From: an uncultured Collinsella sp.
Lineage (GTDB): Bacteria > Actinomycetota > Coriobacteriia > Coriobacteriales > Coriobacteriaceae
Reading direction: 5' to 3'
Assembly: GCA_902490405.1 (NCBI GenBank)
Contig: CABUDS010000013.1
Coordinates: 1-52,911, forward strand
Length of the DNA stretch: 52,911 nt
The notes under the pieces were generated by a model. It was not told where the DNA came from, made no database searches, and saw only the letters and a program-made list of their open reading frames with translations. The position numbers were made by a program, and so were the translations under genes. Positions 45,306 to 52,911 of the stretch are shown here, piece after piece (the stretch's first letter is position 1; every line of letters begins with the position of its first letter).

Positions 45306-45423
45306 GGGACTCCTTCGCATATTGTAAGAGCGCGGCCGGGCGCAAGGCCTGGCGACGCGGTGGTCAATTCGTGCATATCGTTCGACATTATCGCACATGC
45401 GGACGGGTACGTGGCAGGGGCGC

Positions 45424-45438
45424 TATCCTAAGATGCTA
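45424..45438 (+). promoter_or_regulatory. -10 element suggesting a leaderless transcript
   Basis: TATCCT (45424-45429) ends eight bases before ATG 45438, and no ribosome-binding site is present. A start at or next to the ATG would make the DUF3267 gene leaderless, as is common in actinobacteria. Confidence 0.35.
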
Positions 45439-46004
45439 TGAATGAGATTTCCAACATACATGCGTTTGAGGACGAGGATTTTCTACACGCTTGCTTCGTG
45501 TGGGGGATGGCCGTGATCGCGGTGTTTGCCGTGTGCCTGGTGCCGATGTTTATGCTGCTGGGCGGGCCTGCGGACTTGGACGCGGCTGAGGCGGGCGGCT
45601 GGACCACCGTCGTGGGCTGGATGGTCGGTGTGGCTGCGGTTTCTGCAGCGTCGTTTGCCGTGCACGAGCTGGTGCATGCGGTGTTTTTTAAGCTGCTGGC
45701 GCCTGCGGGCGCGCATGTGACCTTTGGCGCGAATCGTGAGACGGCGATGATCTATGCCTGCGCCGAGGGCGTTGTGTATTCGCGTCGGCGGTACATGGCC
45801 ATTTGCCTGGCGCCCACGGTTGTTTTGACGGTGGCGTTTGCCCTGGGGTTTGCGTTCTCGGGCTATCCGCTGCTGTGCTACCTGGCGGCTGGTCTGCACT
45901 TGTCGGGCTGCGTGGGCGATTGGTATTACGTGCGGACCATCCTGCGCGACCGCCGCATTGTCGCCTGCGAGGATACGTCCTTTGGCGTGCGCTTTTTTGG
46001 GTGA
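45438..46004 (+). CDS. DUF3267 membrane protein with zinc-protease-like HELVH
   Basis: The 188-aa protein has about four membrane helices and a HExxH motif (H76-E77-L78-V79-H80, HELVHAVF) at the start of a hydrophobic helix, the pattern of integral-membrane zinc proteases. D161 in GCVGDWYYV could be the third metal ligand. DUF3267 proteins are predicted zincins of unknown substrate. The TGA stop overlaps the next ribosome-binding site, so the queH gene is probably in the same transcript. Confidence 0.8.
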   Translation: MNEISNIHAFEDEDFLHACFVWGMAVIAVFAVCLVPMFMLLGGPADLDAAEAGGWTTVVGWMVGVAAVSAASFAVHELVHAVFFKLLAPAGAHVTFGANRETAMIYACAEGVVYSRRRYMAICLAPTVVLTVAFALGFAFSGYPLLCYLAAGLHLSGCVGDWYYVRTILRDRRIVACEDTSFGVRFFG

Positions 46005-46014
46005 GGAGATGTCG

Positions 46015-46590
46015 ATGAAGTCGTTGTTGCTGCATGCGTGCTGTGCACCATGCTCGCTTGAGCCGGTTCGCCTGCTGCGCGAGGAGGGGTTTGAGCCCAC
46101 GATTTGCTGGACCAACCCCAATATTCAACCGCGCGATGAATGGCAGCGCCGCTTGGACGAGCTGCGCCGGTGGTGTGCCGACGGCGGCATCGAGCTCATT
46201 GAGGCAAGCGAGGATCGCGAGCGCTGGGAGGCCGGCGTGGCCCCGCTGGGTGCCGATCGGCCCCGTCGCTGTCGCGCGTGCTATGCCCTGCGTCTGGCCG
46301 AGGCGTGCCGCGTGGCCCAGGAGCACGGGTTTGAGTTTGTGGGTACGACGCTCGCCGTCTCGCCGTATCAGCTGTTCGATACCTGTAATGACGCGCTTGA
46401 GCGCTTGGCAGCGGCACATGGGCTCACCCCGGTCATTCGCGATTTTCGCCCGTATTACCCCGAGGCCACGCGTCGTTCGCGCGAGCTTGGCATGTATCGG
46501 CAGAACTACTGTGGTTGCCGCTTCTCGGCCGTCGAGGCGGCCATGGACCGCGCCCGCATCCGCGATGAGCGTAAAGCCGCCAAAAAGTAG
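46015..46590 (+). CDS. queH: Epoxyqueuosine reductase QueH
   Basis: It reduces epoxyqueuosine to queuosine in the last step of tRNA queuosine synthesis, independently of the corrinoid QueG. The 191-aa product carries the QueH cysteine set: HACCAPCS at the N-terminus, CRACY in the middle and QNYCGC near the end. The start ATG 46015 has GAGGAG six bases upstream; ATG 46009 directly abuts it. Downstream queA and tgt belong to the same pathway. Confidence 0.93.
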   Translation: MKSLLLHACCAPCSLEPVRLLREEGFEPTICWTNPNIQPRDEWQRRLDELRRWCADGGIELIEASEDRERWEAGVAPLGADRPRRCRACYALRLAEACRVAQEHGFEFVGTTLAVSPYQLFDTCNDALERLAAAHGLTPVIRDFRPYYPEATRRSRELGMYRQNYCGCRFSAVEAAMDRARIRDERKAAKK

Positions 46591-46654
46591 TTCATTTGGG
46601 ACGTTAGCCTGCTAGGATGTAGAGCGGACTTTAGCTATATAAGGAGAATCCGAC

Positions 46655-47872
46655 GTGTCTATGCGTACCGATGATTTTGACTATAACCTTCCTGAGGAAC
46701 TGATTGCCCAGGCTCCTGCCGAGCCGCGTGACTCCTGCCGCCTGCTGGTGGTGGATCGCAAAGGCTCCCAGGCAGGAACGCCGCTGGAGCATGGCGGCAC
46801 CGTCGAGCACCGCATCTTCCGCGACATCATCGACTATATCGAGCCGGGCGATGTGCTCGTCATCAACAAGACACGCGTGATGCCGGCCCGCCTGATCGGT
46901 CGCAAGGCAGGCTCGGGCGGCGTGGTCGAGACGCTGCTACTCAAGCGCCGCGAGGACGTTGACCCGCTGGGCCACGTTTGGGAGTGCCTGGTCAAGCCGG
47001 GTAAGCGCCTGAAGCCCGGTGCTCAGATTGAGTATCGCGCCGGTGGCGCCCATGCGCCCGAGGGCGCGCCCGTGGTGCTGACGGCCGAGGTCGTCGACTT
47101 TGTCACCGATAGCCGCGGCGGCCGTCTGGTGCGCTTTGAGCCGGCCGGTTGCAATGCCGCCGGCGAGCCGCGCACGCTCGACGAGGCCATTCACGCCGCC
47201 GGTCACGTGCCGCTGCCGCCCTACATTACCGATTACGAAGGCGATCCCGAGAAGTACCAGACCGTCTATGCCATGAAGGAGGAGCACTCGGCTGCCGCTC
47301 CCACGGCGGGTCTGCACTTTACGCCCGAGCTCATGGCGGCTATCGAGGCCAAGGGCGCGAAGTTTGCCGCCGTCGAGCTCGAGGTGGGCATCGATACCTT
47401 CCGTTTGGTGGAGGAGGACGATCCCACGCAGCATGTGATGCACACCGAGCGCTACCACGTGTCGCAGGAGGTTGTCGACGCTGTGCATAAGGCTAAGGCC
47501 GAGGGGCATCGCGTGATCGCCGTCGGCACCACTGCAGTGCGCTCGCTCGAGAGCGCCTTTGACACGGATGCCCCGGTGTCCGATCCGGCCGTGACAGCGC
47601 GTTATTTTGAAGGCCGTGAGGACGGCGCCGACACGCTCGGCCGCGGTGACATCGTGGTGCGCGAGAACGCGACGACGCAGCTCTACCTCATGCCTGGCTC
47701 GACCTATCACGTGGTCGACGCGCTGATCACGAACTTCCACGTGCCGCGCTCTACGCTCATGATGCTCGTGAGCGCGCTTGCCACCCGCGACCAGATCATG
47801 GATGCCTACGCCGCCGCCATCGAGGAGCGCTACCGCTTCTTCAGCTTTGGCGACGCGATGCTCATTTGTTAG
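46655..47872 (+). CDS. queA: tRNA preQ1 ribosyltransferase-isomerase QueA
   Basis: It transfers and isomerises the ribosyl group of SAM onto preQ1 in tRNA, giving epoxyqueuosine. The 405-aa product shows typical QueA blocks: DFDYNLPEELIAQAPAEPRD at the start, INKTRVMPARLIGRK, APTAGLHFTPELM, GTTAVRSLES and NFHVPRSTLMMLVSALA. Translation starts at GTG 46655, AAGGAG eight bases before. The stop codon is overlapped by a structured repeat (47872). The gene after the repeat island belongs to another strand. Confidence 0.95.
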   Translation: MSMRTDDFDYNLPEELIAQAPAEPRDSCRLLVVDRKGSQAGTPLEHGGTVEHRIFRDIIDYIEPGDVLVINKTRVMPARLIGRKAGSGGVVETLLLKRREDVDPLGHVWECLVKPGKRLKPGAQIEYRAGGAHAPEGAPVVLTAEVVDFVTDSRGGRLVRFEPAGCNAAGEPRTLDEAIHAAGHVPLPPYITDYEGDPEKYQTVYAMKEEHSAAAPTAGLHFTPELMAAIEAKGAKFAAVELEVGIDTFRLVEEDDPTQHVMHTERYHVSQEVVDAVHKAKAEGHRVIAVGTTAVRSLESAFDTDAPVSDPAVTARYFEGREDGADTLGRGDIVVRENATTQLYLMPGSTYHVVDALITNFHVPRSTLMMLVSALATRDQIMDAYAAAIEERYRFFSFGDAMLIC

Positions 47873-47898
47873 TTACGCGGTTCTACGAACCGCGTAAC
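47872..47898. repeat. Structured repeat, hairpin-only copy
   Basis: An 11-bp stem GTTACGCGGTT/AACCGCGTAAC, loop CTACG, overlaps the last base of the queA stop codon. It is followed by CGACGCTGC, the linker shared by the other copies at 47918, 48012 and 51271. Confidence 0.75.
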
Positions 47899-47917
47899 GG
47901 CTCGACGCTGCATCTCA

Positions 47918-48005
47918 GGTTCCGCCGTTCTACCGAACGGCGGACCGGCCGACGCTGCGCGGGCCGCATTTGGACAATCTGACGTTCAACTTCAAGGGCG
48001 CGACC
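47918..48005. repeat. Structured repeat, truncated copy
   Basis: The leading hairpin has a different stem sequence (TCCGCCGTTC with GAACGGCGGA, loop TACC) but the same shape. The 59 bases that follow, ending GGGCGCGACC, are identical to the copy at 51271; the copy stops there, where a further copy begins. Confidence 0.8.
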
Positions 48006-48011
48006 TTTGTA

Positions 48012-48186
48012 GTTACGCGGTTTTACCAAACCGCGTAACCAGTTGACGCTGCAAACCCGCCAGAGCGGCAATCTGCCTTTCAACTTCGGCGGCATGACCA
48101 GAAGGTCAATGCCGCCTTGTTTCAAGGCACCTTGCTCGCTCTGGCGGGTTTTCGCTGTCCGCGCCAAAACATCGGTGTTGCCGTGG
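48012..48186. repeat. Structured repeat, complete copy
   Basis: A hairpin with perfect 12-bp stem GTTACGCGGTTT/AAACCGCGTAAC and loop TACC is followed by GACGCTGC, an outer stem AAACCCGCCAGAGCG (48053-48067) with CGCTCTGGCGGGTTT (48137-48151), and an inner stem GGCGGCATGACC with GGTCA-A-TGCCGCC around AGAA. The outer stem exits into TTTTCG, like a terminator. Compared with 51271-51516 the stem sequences differ while pairing is kept. Confidence 0.8.
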
Positions 48187-48189
48187 TTC

Positions 48190-48226
48190 AACCTGCCAAA
48201 AAGGGACAGGTTTATTTTGGCAGGTT
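48190..48226. repeat. Inverted repeat within the island
   Basis: AACCTGCCAAAA (48190-48201) pairs with TTTTGGCAGGTT (48215-48226). A smaller palindrome GCACCAAGTTGGTGC lies further right, near 48271-48285. Both are intergenic and unassigned. Confidence 0.65.
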
Positions 48227-48318
48227 TTATCTGGGCAAACGTTGTTGGTACAATGGGGACTGGTTTATATGCACCAAGTTGGTGCAAAGTGGCCTGACCC
48301 TTTTGCACCAATCAAAAA

Positions 48319-48381
48319 GTTGCGGTGAGATAGTTCTTGAATCGGCCTTTTTGGGCTAAACAGGAACTATCTCACCGCAAC
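48319..48381. repeat. Palindromic element, possible minus-strand terminator
   Basis: A perfect 18-bp inverted repeat (GTTGCGGTGAGATAGTTC and complement) encloses a 27-base loop with an inner GGCC/GGGC-type stem around T5. On the minus strand a T5 run follows, so it could terminate the coiled-coil gene. It resembles the element at 59-121 in end sequence, total length and layout. Confidence 0.7.
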
Positions 48382-48408
48382 CGCGTTGAACGTTATTTGG
48401 CAGCTGGT

Positions 48409-50172
48409 TTACTTGCTTGCGAACAGCCAGATCAGGATGATCACCAGAATCACGGCGACAATGCAGACGATGGCACCGGTGAATTTGATACGTGAGTCGC
48501 GGGTGCGCTCTCGTACGTCATCCTCGGTGGCCTCGAGTTGGGCGACTTCGCGCTCGGTTTCGGCGTGTTCGGCCTTATCGCGCGCCAAGGATCCGGCGAG
48601 CGACTCGGTGATCTCGGGATGGTCGTGCACCTCGGTCGCCTGTTCGATAATCGACTGCGCATGTGCGGCGTCCGCCTGAGCGTTGGCGATGGCCTGCTCC
48701 TGCTCGCGACGAGCCTTGTCCTGCGCGGCGATCTTCTCGCGCAGTTCGCGCTGACGCGTCGCGGCGGCGGTCTTGGCCGTCTGAAGTTCGTCGCGTGCGG
48801 CATCCGCCTCGGTCGTCACGGCCTGGTGTGCGCGCTTGGCATCGGCGATGGGGGCCTGTGCCTGTTCGACGGCCTGCTCGGCGGCGGCAAGCGAATGCTC
48901 GAGGTCGGCGGTCACGCGCGGAATGTCTTCCTCGGCCTTGCGCAGGGCATCGGCGGCATCGGAGATTTGCATCGAGAGCTCGCTGGTGCGCACGGTGTAA
49001 TTGGCGGGGTTCGCCGAAGGATTGCGCTGCAGCTCGGCATACTCGCGTCGCAGCGTTTCGAGCTGTGCACGCGTTGCGTTGGCAGTTTGCTGTGCGGCGG
49101 CGACACCTGCGTCGCGCTCGGCCTTCACCTTGTCGCGAATGCGCTTGGAATCTTCGAGTCGACGAACCAGGCGGTTGCCGGTTTCGCGTGAGCTCGCCTC
49201 GCGAGCCTCGACGGCATCGAGTGCAGCCTTCAAGCGACGCTCGGCTGCATCATCTTCTGCCTTCATTTGCTCGAGCTGGCCCTTGAGCTCGGTCGCTTTG
49301 GCGGCGTGGGCGTCGCGGTCAATCTCGGCGGCCGCAGCGGTCTTTTGCGCCGTGGCGATTGCCTGACGCTGGTCGGCGACAATCTGGTCGTACCGCCCCG
49401 CGATATCCTGCCGCGTTTCGAGCTCCTCGGCCTGATCGGAAATGCGCTGCCCCAACTCTGCCAGGTGGTCGCGGGCATCGGCGAGTGCCTTTTTCGCGGC
49501 GTTCATCTCGCGCATGGCCGAGGCTCCCTGTGCGATAAAGGCGCCCACGGCGTTCGCAGTGTTCGAGACGGCGGTTCCCAGGTCGCGGCTCGCGGCGGGG
49601 GCGTGCGGGGCGATCGGGCGACCGGTGTCAGCGGCGTCAACATCGGTAGTTTGCGGCGCGGCGATATTGCCGGTGCCGCCTTCGATCACAGAAAAGCCCG
49701 CTGCATGCGGGTCGACGGCGTCCGCGCCAATCGTGGGATGTTCGAGCTGCAGAAACGAGGGCATAGTGCTGCCCCGATCGGCAACGGGGGTCTCGCCGGG
49801 CACAAAGGTCGAGGCGGCCTCGGCGGCCTCTTCTTCCTCGGCGTCAACGTCGGCATCGGCGACAGCGTCCTTCATCGCTTTGACGGCATCCATCATGGAA
49901 TCCATGACAGCGTCGAGCTCTTCTTCCGAAGACACCTCGATGGGGCCTGCTGCTTGCGGGGCGGCGTCCTTTTCGGGGGCGTCGTCCTGAGCGGCCGAAT
50001 CGTCGTTTTGCTCGTCGGCATCTTCGGCCGCAGGGATTTCCGTCGCAGCGCCGTTATCCAGAGTGGCGTCGTCGACGTCGGTATCAATGCAGGTCGCAGC
50101 GTCAGTATCTGCGGCGACGTCTGCTGAATCATCAATATGCTGTTGAGTCTGGGGGTCCAGCTCGTCTGTCAT
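48409..50172 (-). CDS. Coiled-coil protein with C-terminal membrane anchor
   Basis: The 587-aa product begins at ATG 50172, nine bases after GAGGAG. The N-terminal 190 residues are acidic and disordered (Asp/Glu/Ala-rich). About residues 220-540 are long charged helices predicted to form coiled coils (LEEMRREY-like patterns; heptad Leu/Ala/Gln). A single C-terminal helix (FTGAIVCIVAVILVIILIWLF) would anchor it to the membrane as a tail-anchored protein. No family recognised; a structural or envelope-organising role is inferred. It lies between two structured repeats, with the SDR gene divergent from it. Confidence 0.75.
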   Translation of the reverse strand: MTDELDPQTQQHIDDSADVAADTDAATCIDTDVDDATLDNGAATEIPAAEDADEQNDDSAAQDDAPEKDAAPQAAGPIEVSSEEELDAVMDSMMDAVKAMKDAVADADVDAEEEEAAEAASTFVPGETPVADRGSTMPSFLQLEHPTIGADAVDPHAAGFSVIEGGTGNIAAPQTTDVDAADTGRPIAPHAPAASRDLGTAVSNTANAVGAFIAQGASAMREMNAAKKALADARDHLAELGQRISDQAEELETRQDIAGRYDQIVADQRQAIATAQKTAAAAEIDRDAHAAKATELKGQLEQMKAEDDAAERRLKAALDAVEAREASSRETGNRLVRRLEDSKRIRDKVKAERDAGVAAAQQTANATRAQLETLRREYAELQRNPSANPANYTVRTSELSMQISDAADALRKAEEDIPRVTADLEHSLAAAEQAVEQAQAPIADAKRAHQAVTTEADAARDELQTAKTAAATRQRELREKIAAQDKARREQEQAIANAQADAAHAQSIIEQATEVHDHPEITESLAGSLARDKAEHAETEREVAQLEATEDDVRERTRDSRIKFTGAIVCIVAVILVIILIWLFASK

Positions 50173-50467
50173 AGGCATGTGCTCCTCATCGTTGTTCGTC
50201 ACCCTATGATAAAGTCTCGCGCCGACATCCCACGCGCCGCAGCAAAGTTTCAAAACGTGTTCGATAGCTCATTTGGATGACAAAAATTCGGCCTCTTTAT
50301 CCGGTTCGTGCTTGACATCCCCTTCGCCGAATAACGTTGTACCGTTCGCCTGCTGCGGTCTTTATTTTTCACTTGAACACGTTAAAGTTGCATTTCAGCT
50401 TTTGGCGCGTGAATTTTGGTGCGCGCAGTCGGCGGGCGTGCCCGTCGTGATTTGAAAGGACTTTCTT

Positions 50468-51268
50468 ATGGGACTTTTCACTGGCAAGACCGTGATTATC
50501 ACCGGCGGCGGCAAGGCTACGCTTAAGGACGGCTCCGCTGGCTCCATCGGCTACGGCATCGATATCGCTTTTGCCAAGGAGGGCGCAAACCTCGTCATTA
50601 CCGGCCGCAACGTCGCCAAGCTCGAGGCTGCCAAGGAGTCTCTCGAGGCCGAGTACGGCGTTAAGGTTCTGCCTGTTCAGGCCGATGTCTCGGCTGGTCA
50701 GGACAACGAAGCCGTCGTCCAGAACGTCATCGACAAGGCCATCGAGGAGTTCGGCCGTATCGACGCCGTCGTCAACAATGCTCAGGCCAGCGCTTCGGGC
50801 GTGACGATCGCCGACCACACCATGGACCAGTTCAACCTGGCCATTTACTCCGGTCTGTATGCCACCTATCTGTACATGCAGAAGGCCTATCCGCACCTGA
50901 AGGAGACCAAGGGCTCCGTGGTCAACTTTGCCTCGGGCGCCGGCCTGTTTGGCAACTATGGCCAGTGCAGCTATGCTGCCGCCAAGGAGGGCATCCGCGG
51001 CCTGACCCGCGTCGCTGCCAATGAGTGGGGTCCCGACGGCATCAACGTGAATATCGTATGCCCGCTTGCTTGGACTGCTGCGCTCGAGAACTTCCAGGAT
51101 GCCTATCCCGAGGCGTTCAAGGCCAACGTCCACATGCCGCCGGCGGGCCACTACGGCGACGTCGAGAAGGAAATCGGCCGCGTGGTCGTTCAACTCTGCG
51201 GTCCCGACTTTAAATACATGAACGGCGAGACCGTCACCCTCGAGGGCGGCATGGGCCAGCGGCCGTAG
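50468..51268 (+). CDS. Short-chain dehydrogenase/reductase
   Basis: The 266-aa product has an extended SDR nucleotide loop (ITGGGKATLKDGSAGSIGYG, about residues 11-30), NNAQAS, the catalytic serine region VNFASGAG and the YAAAK tyrosine-lysine pair. The glycine loop is longer than the usual TGxxxGxG. NAD(P)(H)-dependent redox of an alcohol or ketone is expected; the substrate, possibly a steroid, sugar or acyl compound, cannot be assigned. A TTGACA -35 lies at 50312, without a clear -10. GAAAGGA lies upstream of the ATG. The stop abuts a structured repeat. Confidence 0.88.
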   Translation: MGLFTGKTVIITGGGKATLKDGSAGSIGYGIDIAFAKEGANLVITGRNVAKLEAAKESLEAEYGVKVLPVQADVSAGQDNEAVVQNVIDKAIEEFGRIDAVVNNAQASASGVTIADHTMDQFNLAIYSGLYATYLYMQKAYPHLKETKGSVVNFASGAGLFGNYGQCSYAAAKEGIRGLTRVAANEWGPDGINVNIVCPLAWTAALENFQDAYPEAFKANVHMPPAGHYGDVEKEIGRVVVQLCGPDFKYMNGETVTLEGGMGQRP

Positions 51269-51270
51269 GG

Positions 51271-51516
51271 GTTACGGCGTTTTGCCAAACGCCGTAACGG
51301 GCCGACGCTGCGCGGGCCGCATTTGGACAATCTGACGTTCAACTTCAAGGGCGCGACCGAAAGGTCAGCGCCCTTTCGTTTCACGTCACCTTGTCTCAAA
51401 TGCGGCTCGCTCGCTGACTTATGCTCAACCTGCGGCGCCATTTTGCTTGAAGGTACCTTGCCCGCCCTGGCGGGTTTTCGCTGTCGGTGCCATAACATCG
51501 GCATTTGTGTTGTTGG
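51271..51516. repeat. Structured repeat, complete copy with tail
   Basis: Layout matches 48012-48186: stem GTTACGGCGTTT/AAACGCCGTAAC (loop TGCC), GACGCTGC, outer stem GCGGGCCGCATTTG (51312-51325) with CAAATGCGGCTCGC (51397-51410), inner stem AAGGGCGC-GACC with GGTC-A-GCGCCCTT around GAAA. A longer tail (CCTTGCCCGCCCTGGCGGG then TTTTCGCTGTC) also matches the other copy. It lies between the SDR and tgt genes. Confidence 0.8.
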
Positions 51517-51631
51517 TAGAAGGCCTCTCATGGGTAGTCGTTTAATGCACCAGTTTCTGTCGAGTCGGTGCGGTTCGATGGTTGCTCGTATAATGGTTTG
51601 CGTATGAGCCGCAACCAAGGAGTTCCAGTTT

Positions 51632-52771
51632 ATGGATCAAAACCTGTTTAAATTCGACCTGATCGCCGAGGATCCGACCACGCATGCGCGTGCCGGCGTG
51701 CTGCACACCCCGCACGGTGATATCGAGACGCCAATCTTTATGCCCGTGGGCACCAAGGCAAACGTCAAGGGCATTCCCACCGAGACCGTCAAGCAGCTCG
51801 GTGCGCAGATCGTGCTCGCCAACACCTACCACCTGTCCATGCGTCCCGGCGAGGACACCATCGCCGAGCTGGGCGGACTGCACAAGTTTATGAACTGGCA
51901 CGGCCCCATCCTCACTGATTCCGGCGGCTTCCAGGTGTTCAGCCACAACGACGCCGTCAAGCTCACCGACGAGGGAGTGCGCTTTATCGTCAACGACTAC
52001 GACGGTCGCCACGTGTTCTGGACGCCCGAGGACAACATGGAAATCGCCATGAAGCTCGGTTCCGACATTTGCATGCAGCTCGACCAGTGCCCCGGCTATC
52101 CCGCCACGCGCGCCTACGTCGAGCGCGCCGTGGAGCTGTCGAGTATGTGGGCCGAGCGCTGCTACAAGGCTCACACCCGTGATGACCAGGCACTCTTTGG
52201 TATCGTTCAGGGCGGCATGCACCTGGATCTGCGCCTGCGTTCGCTGCGCCATCTGGAGGAGTGCGGCGACTTCCCGGGCTATGGTATCGGTGGCTATTCG
52301 GTGGGCGAGGATCACGAGACCATGTTCGAGACCCTGGCGCCGCTCGTGAGCGAGTACATGCCCAAGCATAAGCCGCGCTACCTGATGGGTGTCGGCAACC
52401 CCACCACGCTCGTGCGCGGCGTGGGTGTGGGCATCGACATGTTCGACTGCGTGCTGCCGACGCGCACGGGCCGCATGGGTACGGCATTCTCTAGCGAGGG
52501 TCGCCTCAACTTCCGCAACGCCCGCTTTGCGCGCGACGATGGCCCCATCGATCCCACCTGCACCTGCCCGGTGTGCACGGGCGGCTACAGCCGCGCGCTC
52601 ATCCGCCACATGGTCACGCAGAAGGAGATGCTCGGCGGCATTTTGCTGTCGATGCACAACATCTACTACCTGCTCAACCTTATGCAGCGTGCTCGCCAGG
52701 CCATTATCGAGGGCCGTTACGGTGCATTCGTGAGCGACTGGATGAACAGTCCTGCTGCGGTGGATTACTAA
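51632..52771 (+). CDS. tgt: tRNA-guanine transglycosylase (Tgt)
   Basis: It exchanges guanine 34 of certain tRNAs for preQ1 (bacterial type). The 379-aa product has the catalytic aspartates D96 in DSGGFQVF and D272 in MFDCVLPTRTGR, and zinc ligands C310, C312, C315 with H342. GGYSVGED has Val where bacterial preQ1-type enzymes have it, so preQ1 is a likelier substrate than queuine. It is the same pathway as queH and queA upstream, and queA and tgt are commonly adjacent in other genomes. After the stop, 52772-52911 shows no clear gene. Confidence 0.95.
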   Translation: MDQNLFKFDLIAEDPTTHARAGVLHTPHGDIETPIFMPVGTKANVKGIPTETVKQLGAQIVLANTYHLSMRPGEDTIAELGGLHKFMNWHGPILTDSGGFQVFSHNDAVKLTDEGVRFIVNDYDGRHVFWTPEDNMEIAMKLGSDICMQLDQCPGYPATRAYVERAVELSSMWAERCYKAHTRDDQALFGIVQGGMHLDLRLRSLRHLEECGDFPGYGIGGYSVGEDHETMFETLAPLVSEYMPKHKPRYLMGVGNPTTLVRGVGVGIDMFDCVLPTRTGRMGTAFSSEGRLNFRNARFARDDGPIDPTCTCPVCTGGYSRALIRHMVTQKEMLGGILLSMHNIYYLLNLMQRARQAIIEGRYGAFVSDWMNSPAAVDY

Positions 52772-52911
52772 GGGCGACAGGCACGCTTGCAGAGCGTGGG
52801 CAACGGCAAAGGTTGAGCGGCAGCTGCTCGTCACATTCGCTGACGCCGGCTGCGCGACCGCTGACCGATGCCTTGCAAGCGCTTGATGCAACGTGGGTAC
52901 CATACCGAATA

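Noticed and set aside
47883..48311. Frames across the structured repeats (minus 47883-48311, plus 48043-48297, minus 51190-51618, plus 51323-51607)
   Set aside because: They read through the paired stems; similarity between them reflects the repeat, and the helices covary without preserving a peptide.
1..52911. CRISPR array, prophage, rRNA or tRNA genes
   Set aside because: No regularly spaced direct repeats, phage structural genes, or tRNA/rRNA-like sequences were recognised by eye; this is a negative inspection, not a computed result.

Overview
The window reads as one chromosomal contig from a high-GC, low-redundancy Gram-positive gut actinobacterium, most probably Collinsella (Coriobacteriia). 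The clues are strong G/C third positions, a class III (Firmicutes/Coriobacteriia-type) fructose-bisphosphatase, acetogen-like folate enzymes (Fhs, a FchA-type cyclohydrolase, FolD), a superoxide reductase suited to an anaerobe, sortase-style cell-wall proteins, and palindromic intergenic repeats that resemble those I associate with Collinsella. The genus call is inference. No rRNA, tRNA, CRISPR array, prophage or transposase gene was seen.

Layout. 1-12.5 kb: DNA metabolism (dnaE, a SWIM/SNF2 helicase, ruvC-ruvA-ruvB with 1-base TGATG overlaps), with a superoxide reductase and a NAD+ synthetase homologue that has lost its recognisable catalytic motifs. 12.5-18.2 kb: fhs, a membrane protein with possible phospho-Thr motifs and a PASTA-like domain, a cation-efflux transporter and a zinc-ribbon protein. 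18.2-25.4 kb: an accessory, mostly minus-strand stretch with a possible 30-aa peptide gene, a decapitated ADP-ribosylglycohydrolase, a DUF1016 (YhcG-like) nuclease, a Tat-exported sortase-anchored PI-PLC-like protein and a pair of paralogous lipoproteins, one of them frameshifted. 25.5-31.2 kb: cyclohydrolase-folD, a MITE-like inverted-repeat element, a C69 dipeptidase and a phasin-like/UbiB-like pair.

31.3-36.0 kb is the most striking locus. A cobalamin riboswitch precedes two adjacent genes for surface proteins built from transcobalamin-like (DUF4430) domains. One has three such domains, a beta-propeller, an InlB-type repeat and a sortase-like tail; the other has one domain behind an N-terminal membrane anchor. 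I read this as a candidate surface corrinoid-capture system.

36-45.4 kb: two GtrA-type membrane proteins, fbp, a DegV protein, a TIM-barrel protein, an RNA m5C methyltransferase and a methionyl-tRNA synthetase with an aberrant KMSKS loop. 45.4-52.8 kb: a DUF3267 protein and the queuosine genes queH, queA and tgt. queA and tgt are separated by a coiled-coil membrane protein and a short-chain dehydrogenase, and this cassette is flanked by copies of a structured repeat. Its helices differ in sequence between copies but keep base pairing, which suggests a structured RNA or palindromic mobile element family.
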